Assembly (NCBI GenBank): GCA_017961625.1
Contig: JAGCWY010000093.1
Span: 1 to 64,000, forward strand
DNA length: 64,000 nucleotides
Reading direction: 5' to 3'
From: Ruminococcus sp.
GTDB lineage: Bacteria; Bacillota; Clostridia; Oscillospirales; Ruminococcaceae
The notes beneath the pieces were generated by a model, which saw only the letters and a list, made by a program, of their open reading frames with translations, searched no databases and was not told where the DNA came from. A program made the translations under genes and the position numbers. This document shows positions 7,974 through 15,666 of the stretch, in pieces; within the stretch, counting starts at the first letter, position 1; each line of letters starts with the position of its first letter.

Positions 7974-9191
7974 TCACTTAAATACTGCAAGCAGGAAGCC
8001 GGCTGCGATAGCAGAGCCGATAACGCCTGCAACGTTTGGTCCCATAGCGTGCATGAGAAGGAAGTTTGAAGGATTTGCCTTCTGACCTTCCATCTGAGAT
8101 ACACGGGCAGCCATAGGAACGGCTGAAACACCGGCAGAACCGATGAGAGGATTTATCTTGCCGCCTGAAAGCTTATACATGATCTTACCTACAAGAAGTC
8201 CGCCGACTGTTGAGAAGCAGAAGGCTGTAAGACCAAGAACTACAATCTTGATAGTCTCAAGTGAAAGGAAACGCTCAGCAGCAGTTGTAGCACCAACTGA
8301 GATTCCGAGGAATACAGTTACAATGTTCATAAGGGCATTCTGAACAGTATCAGAAAGTCTCTCTGTAACTCCGCATTCTCTCCAGAGATTACCAAGCATA
8401 AGGCATCCTACAAGAGGAGCTGTTGAAGGGAGAAGCAGAATTACGAACATGGCAACAATTATAGGGAAGATTATCTTCTCTGTCTTTGAAACAGTTCTTG
8501 ACTGCTCCATCTTTACTTCTCTTTCCTTTTTTGTGGTGAGAAGCCTCATGATTGGGGGCTGAATCATAGGAATGAGAGCCATATAGGAATATGCTGCAAT
8601 AGCAATTGGTCCGAGAAGCTCCGGAGCCAGCTTTGTGGTCAGGAAAATCGCTGTAGGACCGTCGGCACCGCCAATGATACCGATTGAAGCCGCCTGATTG
8701 CCTGTAAATCCAAGGCAAACAGCTCCGAAGAAAGCAAGGAATACTCCCATCTGAGCGGCAGCTCCGAGGAGAAGGCTCTTAGGATTGGATATAAGCGGAC
8801 CAAAGTCAGTCATAGCACCAACGCCCATAAAAATAAGTGAAGGATAGATACCCGCCTTAACACCTATGTAAAGGATATCAAGGAGTCCACCGTTACGCAT
8901 GATAGCACCATAGCTATGATAATCTGGGTGATCGTGATTGAGGAAGTTATCCCACAGGTCCATGTGGTAAAGAGCGTCCGTCGAGCCTGCGCCGAAATAT
9001 GAGAGATTTACGAGCAGACAGCCAAAAGCAATACCAACGAGAAGAAGCGGTTCAAACTTCTTTTTGATTCCGAGGTAAAGAAGAACACATGAAACAAAAA
9101 TCATTAAGAGATTCTTCCAGCCTCCGTCAACGAGAAAGCTATGGAAGCCAGAGCTTTCCCACAGGGTTTTAAGGGTTTCAAGAATATCCAT
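7974..9191 (-). CDS. Na+-translocating decarboxylase, beta subunit
   Basis: A 405-residue polytopic protein of the OadB/MmdB/GcdB family. The beta subunit decarboxylates carboxybiotin in the membrane and couples it to Na+ export. The signature ASIGIIGGADGPTAIFLT in the fourth hydrophobic region carries the conserved aspartate for Na+/proton transfer, and the C-terminal region NPLIGSAGVSAVPMAARV with FLLMHAMGPNVAGVIGSAIAAG matches the second conserved site. It is the last gene of a four-gene operon, 12 bases after the biotin carrier. Substrate specificity is set by the alpha subunit. Confidence 0.92.
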   Translation of the reverse strand: MDILETLKTLWESSGFHSFLVDGGWKNLLMIFVSCVLLYLGIKKKFEPLLLVGIAFGCLLVNLSYFGAGSTDALYHMDLWDNFLNHDHPDYHSYGAIMRNGGLLDILYIGVKAGIYPSLIFMGVGAMTDFGPLISNPKSLLLGAAAQMGVFLAFFGAVCLGFTGNQAASIGIIGGADGPTAIFLTTKLAPELLGPIAIAAYSYMALIPMIQPPIMRLLTTKKEREVKMEQSRTVSKTEKIIFPIIVAMFVILLLPSTAPLVGCLMLGNLWRECGVTERLSDTVQNALMNIVTVFLGISVGATTAAERFLSLETIKIVVLGLTAFCFSTVGGLLVGKIMYKLSGGKINPLIGSAGVSAVPMAARVSQMEGQKANPSNFLLMHAMGPNVAGVIGSAIAAGFLLAVFK

Positions 9192-9203
9192 TGTCGTTCC
9201 TCC

Positions 9204-9605
9204 TTATGCGATAACGATCAGAGGAGCGCCTGTGTCAACAACAGAACCCTTGCTAGTAACTACCTGAGCAACTGTACCGTCCTTAGGAGCTACTATTTCA
9301 TTTTCCATTTTCATAGCTTCGAGAATAATAAGAATCTGACCAGCCTTTACTGTATCACCCTGTGCAACATCAACTCTGATGATATTTCCAGGCATAGGAG
9401 CTGTAACAGTTTCGCCTGCTGCAAGATTTACGGGAGCAGCAGGTGCAGCCGCAGGAGCGGGAGCTGCTGCCGGAGCAGCGGCAACAGGAGCAGCCGCAGC
9501 GGCTGGTGCAGGTGCAAGTGCCTCATATTCGTCAAGAAGAACAGCCTTTCCCTGCTCTACCTCAACCTCATAAGTCTTACCGTTAAGAGTAACTTTATAT
9601 TTCAT
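9204..9605 (-). CDS. Biotin carrier subunit of the Na+ decarboxylase
   Basis: A 133-residue biotinyl protein. Residues 1-30 form a short N-terminal segment, 31-58 a low-complexity Ala/Pro hinge, and 66-133 the biotinyl domain with EAMKMENE, where K99 is the biotinylated lysine. It shuttles carboxybiotin from the cytoplasmic carboxyltransferase to the membrane beta subunit. In many bacteria this domain is fused to the C-terminus of the alpha subunit; here it is a separate gene, as in methylmalonyl-CoA and glutaconyl-CoA decarboxylases. It is tightly spaced in the operon. Confidence 0.92.
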   Translation of the reverse strand: MKYKVTLNGKTYEVEVEQGKAVLLDEYEALAPAPAAAAAPVAAAPAAAPAPAAAPAAPVNLAAGETVTAPMPGNIIRVDVAQGDTVKAGQILIILEAMKMENEIVAPKDGTVAQVVTSKGSVVDTGAPLIVIA

Positions 9606-9607
9606 GA

Positions 9608-9994
9608 TTATTTGACCTCCTTAATGGAAATAAAGTGCAGCTCGTTGAGCGGCTTCTGCATTTTGTCGGCAACAATAGCCATTATCATAGCAGCTTCCTT
9701 ATCAGGAACGTCAAAGAGCTTAACATGACCAGCTGAACCGGGAGCGAGAGGAAGATCTGCCTTGACCTCAGCGGCAACAGGTGCAGCCTTTACTTCAGCA
9801 ACAGCTTTTTTAGCTGCCTCTTCCTTGGCATTCTTCGACTTGAAGTATGCACCAGTGCAGTACAGAACTATCATAAGACATACAAGTCCAGCAAAAACAA
9901 CTGTATATCCGAATATAGCAGTTATAGCTGCATCGCCGATAGAAATATCTTTTGTTCCCTCAGCCGCGGCAGAAAGAATAACATTATCAAACAT
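9608..9994 (-). CDS. OadG family gamma/delta subunit of the Na+ decarboxylase
   Basis: The 128-residue protein has one membrane helix (about residues 25-48, ITAIFGYTVVFAGLVCLMIVLY) and a soluble Ala/Lys-rich tail. Such gamma/delta subunits anchor the alpha subunit to the beta subunit and help assemble the pump. The position between alpha and the biotin carrier is the usual one. The C-terminal half is poorly conserved across the family, so the assignment rests on topology and context. Confidence 0.8.
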   Translation of the reverse strand: MFDNVILSAAAEGTKDISIGDAAITAIFGYTVVFAGLVCLMIVLYCTGAYFKSKNAKEEAAKKAVAEVKAAPVAAEVKADLPLAPGSAGHVKLFDVPDKEAAMIMAIVADKMQKPLNELHFISIKEVK

Positions 9995-10006
9995 GGTTCT
10001 TCCTCC

Positions 10007-11404
10007 TTACATAGCCTCGATAGTATAAACAGCTTCGTTTTCTTCCTTGGCTTTGCGGTCCTTCAAGAACTTAAGTGTCTGATCTGGATAGCAAATATAG
10101 CTCATTACATCCTCTTCACTGCGGCAGAGATCGCCGAGAACCTTCTTAGCTTCAGCAAATTCCTCGCCTGTGCGCTTCTGATCCTCGATACGGCAGTCAA
10201 CAGCTTCACTGTCACCGAGAACCTTATCTACAAGCTCCTGTGCGATTGGTGCAGGAGGATTGCCGTATTCGCCCTTTATATAGTTCTTTATTTCCTTAGA
10301 GATGTTCTTGTATCTTTCACCAACAAGTACATTTGTTACAGCCTGATTTCCTACCATCTGTGAAAGTGGAGTAACCAGTGGCGGATATCCCATATCTGCT
10401 CTTACTTTAGGTATTTCGGCAAGTGCATCGTCAAACTTATCCATTGCGTGCATATCTGTAAGATTAGCTATCATATTTGAAAGCATACCACCAGGAACCT
10501 TGTATACGAGTGCCTGTGCATCCGTTGCAAGGCTCTTTGGATTTAGCTGACCGTTGTCTATATACTTCTGCTTGATAGGCTTAAAGTAGTCATTTACTTT
10601 ATTTATGATATCTTCATTAAGACCGCTGTCAATACCGTACTGGCTGAGAGCATAGTACATAGTTTCGGTTGAAGGCTGTGAAGTACCACCTGAGAAACAT
10701 GAAGTAGCGCAGTCAATAACGTCGATACCTGACTCGATAGCCTTTGTAAGCGTCATATAAGCCATACCTGTAGTACAGTGTGTATGGAGTACGAGCGTCA
10801 TATCACCAATAGCGTCCTTGATACCCTTGATAAGGTGCTCTGCCTCATAAGGAGACATTGTACCTGCCATATCTTTAAGGCAGATAGTATCAAAGCCCAT
10901 AGTCTTGAGCTCCTTGCACATCTCAATATACTTGTCAACTGTATGTACCGGACTCTGTGTATAAGAGATACAGCCTGAAGCGATAGTCTTTTCTGTAGCA
11001 TACTTCTTTGTTGCATTAAGAGCTGTCTCGATATTTCTGAAATCGTTGAGAGCGTCAAAAATACGGATAACGTCGATACCATTCTTAATAGAAAGCTCAA
11101 CAAACTTCTCAACTACGTCATCGTGATAGTGCTTATATCCCAAAAGGTTCTGTCCTCTGAGAAGCATCTGGAGTCTGGTATTGGGAAGGTTCTTTCTGAG
11201 ATTGCGAAGTCTTTCCCACGGATCTTCTCCAAGATAACGTAGGCATGAGTCAAATGTTGCTCCGCCCCAGCATTCGATTGAATAATAACCTGCTTTGTCC
11301 ATATCGGATAAGATGCCCTCATAATCCGAGTATGGCAGACGTGTAGCCATCAGCGACTGATTAGCATCACGCAATACGGTTTCTGTCAGTTGCACTTTTT
11401 TCAT
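10007..11404 (-). CDS. oadA: Oxaloacetate decarboxylase-type carboxyltransferase, alpha subunit
   Basis: A 465-residue carboxyltransferase with a TIM barrel followed by a conserved C-terminal domain, without its own biotinyl domain. RDANQS near the N-terminus, the ECWGGATFDSCLRYLGEDPWERLR signature region and HTHCTTGMA (metal-binding histidines) are those of OadA and pyruvate carboxylase subunit B, pointing to oxaloacetate as substrate: oxaloacetate gives pyruvate and carboxybiotin. I start it at the ATG at 11404, seven bases after GGAGG, rather than at an in-frame TTG two codons upstream. It heads the operon alpha-gamma-biotin carrier-beta. A role as a PycB-like half of pyruvate carboxylase is less likely because the membrane subunits are present. 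Confidence 0.9.
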   Translation of the reverse strand: MKKVQLTETVLRDANQSLMATRLPYSDYEGILSDMDKAGYYSIECWGGATFDSCLRYLGEDPWERLRNLRKNLPNTRLQMLLRGQNLLGYKHYHDDVVEKFVELSIKNGIDVIRIFDALNDFRNIETALNATKKYATEKTIASGCISYTQSPVHTVDKYIEMCKELKTMGFDTICLKDMAGTMSPYEAEHLIKGIKDAIGDMTLVLHTHCTTGMAYMTLTKAIESGIDVIDCATSCFSGGTSQPSTETMYYALSQYGIDSGLNEDIINKVNDYFKPIKQKYIDNGQLNPKSLATDAQALVYKVPGGMLSNMIANLTDMHAMDKFDDALAEIPKVRADMGYPPLVTPLSQMVGNQAVTNVLVGERYKNISKEIKNYIKGEYGNPPAPIAQELVDKVLGDSEAVDCRIEDQKRTGEEFAEAKKVLGDLCRSEEDVMSYICYPDQTLKFLKDRKAKEENEAVYTIEAM

Positions 11405-11600
11405 GTACAAGCCTCCTCAAAAATATAAATCTGCATAGCAGATAAAATTACACTGTTTCCCTTATGGGAACAAGGATCAATGCTTTCCTGCAAAAATCCC
11501 AATCAAAAACTATTATAACATATACCGTTTGAAATTTCCACTATTTTTACAAAATTTGTATTTATTTTTTATATTAAACAAAATCATCTTGTAAAATGAC

Positions 11601-11630
11601 AAAAGGACTTGCTTTATGCAAGTCCTTTTT
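11601..11630 (-). terminator. Terminator after the GTPase-NYN gene
   Basis: AAAAGGACTTGC, loop TTTAT, GCAAGTCCTTTTT. It lies just after the minus-strand stop codon at 11633. The stem is perfect; A/T runs on both sides allow bidirectional function. Confidence 0.75.
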
Positions 11631-11632
11631 TG

Positions 11633-14203
11633 CTATTTCATGCTGTCTATATACTCTTTAATTGCGGTTTCTGCTGCAATACATCTTTTTTTGAATTCTG
11701 AAGCTGATATTCTCATTGCTCCGTTACCTAAAATTATCATTTGCTCCACTCCATCAGAAGTAGCAACACGGACACGGTGATCCTTTGACAGTGTATGCGT
11801 TACTCTCTCGATATATGTATCTGCCGTTTCTGATTCCTTTGTGTATACTATATTTATATTACAGTATTTTTCCACATCACGATGCTTTCCTTTGACCTTA
11901 TACGCATCAAAGACAAGGATAAGCTCGCAGCCTGCATATCCCTGATAATTGCACATTCTGTTTATAAGCTCTCCACGAGCCGCATCAAGGTTATCCTCTG
12001 CTATTTTTTTTAGATCTTCCCATGAAAAAATGATATTATAACCATCAACGAGAAGATAATCGGGTCCCGAATACTTTGGCAAACGTATATTCTTGTCTTC
12101 TATATTTGCAACTTTTGTCTTTTTGAAGGCTCTGCTAGGCTCACGTTTTATCTTTCCATAGGTCATCTCGAATATTGCCATAAGCTCTTCATCACTCACA
12201 GCCTTTTCAATAAACCGTGAAGCTTTCAAACTTTTTTCTTCGTAGCTTTCTTCGCTGTTGTTTAAATCAGCGGCAAAAGGAATATGCATACATCCCCAGA
12301 CTTTATCCCATTTGACGTTATACCCTGCCCCGTGTGAACAAAATATAGAATCCGCGCAGTTTTCTGTATCACCGTCGCAGTCATAGCCTGTCTCGGCAAT
12401 GATCCTTTCCGTATCATGACACTCTCTGTATCCGCTGAAATTCAGAGAAAGCCTTCCTTTTCCGCGGGTATAAGCAATAACCTCAGCTTGATAGCTGTTA
12501 AACTCGGAAACCGGTGCAAAGCCTTTTATGATTGAAATATCTCCGTACATTTCAGGACTGCTGAATTCGGCAGACTTATGCTGTAGATCAGATATTGCTC
12601 TGCCGACATTTTCATTTGGCACTGAAAGCTCATACTCGTAATAAGGTTCAAGCAAAACTGATTCAGCACTTCTTAATCCCTGCCTTACAGCTCTGTAGGT
12701 AGCCTGCCTGAAATCTCCTCCCTCTGTATGCTTCAAATGAGCTTTTCCTGCAACAAGTGTAAGCTTCATATCAGTTATAGGCGAGCCCGTCAGTACGCCT
12801 ATATGAGTTTTTTCTGCAAGGTGTGTAAGTATAAGTCTCTGCCAGTTTCTATCAAGTTCGTCCTCTGAACATGACGAATCAAATACAAGTCCGCTGCCCA
12901 ATGGGAGAGGTTCAAGTAGTATATGAGCTTCGGCATAATGCCTGAGAGGCTCATAGTGTCCTACTCCTTCAACAGGGAAACGTATCGTCTCCTTATAGGC
13001 AACTGCTCCGTCTGCAAACTCAGCAGCAAATTCGAATTTATCAAGAATCATACGTGCAAGAACTTCTATCTGAACAGCTCCCATAAGCTGTATATGTATC
13101 TCTCGGTTCTGCTCATTCCACACAATATGGAGTTGTGGGTCTTCATCCTCAAGTAGCCTAAGGTCTTTCAAAGCATCATATACGTTAACTTCGTCGGGAA
13201 GTATTACCTTATATGTCATTACCGGTTCAATAAAAGCTCTGTCGCTATTCCTGATAAAGCCTATCCCCTGCCCTGCATAAGTTCCTGCAAGGCCGGTCAC
13301 AGCGCAGACATCGCCGGAAAAAGCGGATTCGGAACTGCGAAATTTTTCTCCCGTATAAAATCTTATAGAGCTAATCTTACCAGTTATATCATTACTATCA
13401 ATATCCCTGTAGTTGATCTCATCACGCATACAAAGCTTTCCGCCCATTATTTTTAAATGTGTGAGCCTTGTGCCCTTCTGATCATATGATATCTTATAAA
13501 CCTTTGCGCCGAATTCACTGCTGTAGACAGAGGGTAAAGAATAATCACGAAGTATACCTATAAACTCCTCAATTCCCTCCATTTTCAAAGCTGAACCGAA
13601 AAAGCACGGAAAGAGCTCTCTATTTTTTACAGCCTCTGCGATATCAGTAGTATCTAGCCCGTTATCAGAAAGATACTTTTCCATAAGCTTTTCGGAGCAA
13701 AATGCGGAAACTTCTGCTATTTCAGAGCTGTTCCCTGTAAAATCAACACATTCTGCGGAAAGTTTGTTACTGAGATCATGAATTATAGAGCTTTTTTCTG
13801 CGCCTATGAGATCCATTTTATTTACAAAGATAAATACAGGCACCTCATACTTTTGAAGTAGCTTCCATAAGGTATGAGTATGGCTTTGAACTCCGTCTGT
13901 GCCGCTGATGACCAGTATTGCATAATCAAGTACGCACATTGTACGCTCAGTCTCCGCTGTAAAATCAACATGTCCAGGAGTATCAAGAAGAGTATATCTT
14001 ATATCGTCCGCCGTAAACTCAGCTTGAGCAGAAAAAATAGTTATGCCGCGTTCTCTTTCTATAGAATCAGTATCAAGGGTGGAACTGCCGCTGTCAACTC
14101 TTCCGAGCTTGCGAATAGCACCAGTTTTATAAAGTATCGCTTCCGCGAGGGTAGTTTTTCCGGAATCTACATGGGCTGTTATCCCAATAGTTATATTTTT
14201 CAT
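11633..14203 (-). CDS. TetM/EF-G-like ribosomal GTPase fused to a C-terminal NYN (Rae1/YacP-like) nuclease domain
   Basis: The 856-residue protein has a translational GTPase of the TetM/EF-G type: G1 AHVDSGKTT (10-18), DTPGH (74-78) and NKMD (128-131), then EF-G-like domains to about residue 700. Residues 708-856 are an NYN/PIN domain, LLVDGYNIIFSW, with acidic residues D720, D766 (LVFDAYK), D795 (ETADTYIE) and D817 (TSDGVEQ) in the order of the YacP/Rae1 catalytic site. Rae1 of Bacillus subtilis cuts mRNA at the ribosomal A site, and TetM-type proteins also enter near the A site. I infer a factor that docks on the ribosome and cleaves mRNA. Tetracycline resistance is possible but not supported by context. 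No frameshift; the fusion is one open frame. Confidence 0.87.
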   Translation of the reverse strand: MKNITIGITAHVDSGKTTLAEAILYKTGAIRKLGRVDSGSSTLDTDSIERERGITIFSAQAEFTADDIRYTLLDTPGHVDFTAETERTMCVLDYAILVISGTDGVQSHTHTLWKLLQKYEVPVFIFVNKMDLIGAEKSSIIHDLSNKLSAECVDFTGNSSEIAEVSAFCSEKLMEKYLSDNGLDTTDIAEAVKNRELFPCFFGSALKMEGIEEFIGILRDYSLPSVYSSEFGAKVYKISYDQKGTRLTHLKIMGGKLCMRDEINYRDIDSNDITGKISSIRFYTGEKFRSSESAFSGDVCAVTGLAGTYAGQGIGFIRNSDRAFIEPVMTYKVILPDEVNVYDALKDLRLLEDEDPQLHIVWNEQNREIHIQLMGAVQIEVLARMILDKFEFAAEFADGAVAYKETIRFPVEGVGHYEPLRHYAEAHILLEPLPLGSGLVFDSSCSEDELDRNWQRLILTHLAEKTHIGVLTGSPITDMKLTLVAGKAHLKHTEGGDFRQATYRAVRQGLRSAESVLLEPYYEYELSVPNENVGRAISDLQHKSAEFSSPEMYGDISIIKGFAPVSEFNSYQAEVIAYTRGKGRLSLNFSGYRECHDTERIIAETGYDCDGDTENCADSIFCSHGAGYNVKWDKVWGCMHIPFAADLNNSEESYEEKSLKASRFIEKAVSDEELMAIFEMTYGKIKREPSRAFKKTKVANIEDKNIRLPKYSGPDYLLVDGYNIIFSWEDLKKIAEDNLDAARGELINRMCNYQGYAGCELILVFDAYKVKGKHRDVEKYCNINIVYTKESETADTYIERVTHTLSKDHRVRVATSDGVEQMIILGNGAMRISASEFKKRCIAAETAIKEYIDSMK

Positions 14204-14324
14204 GTTATCACCTCGGTATCATAGCTGTTGGCTCTATTGTAGCATAAAAAAGCAGTTTTGTCCATATACACAACTGTAACCTTATACAGAAATGCTGAAT
14301 ATAATAAATAAAAAGGAGAATGCT

Positions 14325-14963
14325 ATGAAAAAAAGAATTCGAAGATCAAAAATTAGGATACCATTACTCCCGGTTTTACTCATAACTATGCTACTCTTTT
14401 CTGCGTTAAGGCTCGAAAAGCTTTTAAGACCTGTAATAACTGAACAGGCGCAACATTTTGCTGAAAAGACATCCGCTGAAATCGTTGAAGGTACTGTTTC
14501 TGATTATCTCAGGGATACCCAGTACAAGTACAGCGACTTTGCAGCAGTGCTTTATGATGATAAAAAACAGATATCTTCAGTTGAGGCTCTATCATATAAT
14601 ATAAATAAAGTGCAGTCCGAGCTCACATACCTCATAAACCAGCGCCTGAAAAAAGCAAAAGAAGTAAAAACAACAATACCGATAGGTTCGCTGACACAAA
14701 CCTGTTTATTAAATGGAAAAGGTCCGAAAATACATATAAAGCTCTGTCCTATTGGTTCGGCTGACGTTAGTATAAAAAGTGAACTGACAGGTGCTGGAAT
14801 AAATCAGACAAAACACAGCATATCAGCTGTTATCGGGATAAAACTTACATCATCAACCCCTGTCTATAAATTCAATTCAGAGACTAAATTTGAGTTCCTT
14901 ATCGCCGAAACAGTAATAATAGGAAATGTGCCAAATATATCACCATTTTACAGTCAGAAATAA
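14325..14963 (+). CDS. yunB: Sporulation protein YunB
   Basis: The 212-residue protein has a basic N-terminus, one membrane helix (about residues 13-31) and an external domain. The order of segments A-E-I-V-E-G...YSDFAAVLYDDKKQISSVEALSYNINKVQSEL, IPIGSLT and the late SPVYKFNSETKFEFLIAETVIIGNVP region is the YunB pattern. YunB is made in the mother cell under sigma-E in Bacillus and is needed for spore formation. The ATG at 14325 is chosen for its GGAGAA site; an upstream in-frame ATG lacks one. No other sporulation gene lies in the window, and I see no clear sigma-E promoter. Confidence 0.82.
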   Translation: MKKRIRRSKIRIPLLPVLLITMLLFSALRLEKLLRPVITEQAQHFAEKTSAEIVEGTVSDYLRDTQYKYSDFAAVLYDDKKQISSVEALSYNINKVQSELTYLINQRLKKAKEVKTTIPIGSLTQTCLLNGKGPKIHIKLCPIGSADVSIKSELTGAGINQTKHSISAVIGIKLTSSTPVYKFNSETKFEFLIAETVIIGNVPNISPFYSQK

Positions 14964-14968
14964 TAATG

Positions 14969-15607
14969 TCATTTTTCTCCCTCAGCACATACCCATTTTT
15001 CGCCCGTTTTGGTATGTATCTTTACATTTATGAAGCCGGCATTTTCAAGTAATGAGCGGAACTCTGCAAGAGAAGGATTAAAAAGGCTGAATTTCTTAAT
15101 TCCTTCTATGTCCTTTTCATCAAGCTCGGCATCCCCGTGTATATCCGCCGCAATGAAAAGCTTTCCGCCTTTTTTGATCACACGCCAAACTTCCTTGAGA
15201 TTTTCTGCCGGGTCATTCCAGAAATAAAAACTCTCAACAGTCAAAATTTTATTAAAAAAGTTATCTTCAAATGGGAGCCTATCAACAGAAGATTTTATAA
15301 TGCTGATTTTTCCACATTCAACATCTTCAGCGTTGTGCTCTGTTGAAAGTCTAACCGATACGTCGGAATGATCTACTCCGTAAAGCTTACCTGTAACAAC
15401 ATACGGTGACATACGTCTCAGCGCCTCTCCGCCACCGCAACCGATGTCCAGTATGATATCCGAAGATTCGACTGCAAGAAAGCTAAGCGTCCAACCGGTC
15501 ACACCTGAATGATGCTCATTCATTCCCAAAAGCATTTCTACGCCTGCCTCTCCCTGTGGTTTCGCAGGATTGCCAAGCTCAGTTATTGATTTTTTAATGT
15601 TTTCCAT
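14969..15607 (-). CDS. Class I SAM-dependent methyltransferase
   Basis: A 212-residue Rossmann-fold methyltransferase. Motif I ILDIGCGGGEALRRM binds S-adenosylmethionine; GVDHSD carries the acidic residue for the ribose, and the post-motif regions VDRLPFEDNFFNKILTVES and LKEVWRVIKKGGKLFIAAD are those of the UbiE/type-11 group. Substrate is unknown; related enzymes act on small molecules. The start is set by AGGAG five bases upstream. It ends convergent with yunB, six bases apart, with no terminator between, and lies downstream of glmS after a hairpin. Confidence 0.82.
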   Translation of the reverse strand: MENIKKSITELGNPAKPQGEAGVEMLLGMNEHHSGVTGWTLSFLAVESSDIILDIGCGGGEALRRMSPYVVTGKLYGVDHSDVSVRLSTEHNAEDVECGKISIIKSSVDRLPFEDNFFNKILTVESFYFWNDPAENLKEVWRVIKKGGKLFIAADIHGDAELDEKDIEGIKKFSLFNPSLAEFRSLLENAGFINVKIHTKTGEKWVCAEGEK

Positions 15608-15629
15608 ATTAACTCCTGAAATCAATACT

Positions 15630-15658
15630 AAAGGCTGACGCAGAAAGCGACAGCCTTT
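15630..15658 (-). terminator. Hairpin after glmS
   Basis: AAAGGCTG and CAGCCTTT form an 8-bp stem with a 13-base loop just downstream of the glmS stop. The T run is short, so it may terminate only partly. Confidence 0.5.
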
Positions 15659-15666
15659 AAACTTTA

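Noticed and set aside
9379..9573. Gly/Ala-rich frame on the plus strand
   Set aside because: It mirrors the Ala/Pro hinge of the biotin carrier.
11633..14203. Acquired tetracycline resistance gene
   Set aside because: The GTPase resembles TetM in its motifs, but it carries a nuclease domain, has the codon use of its neighbours and lies in housekeeping context without mobile elements.
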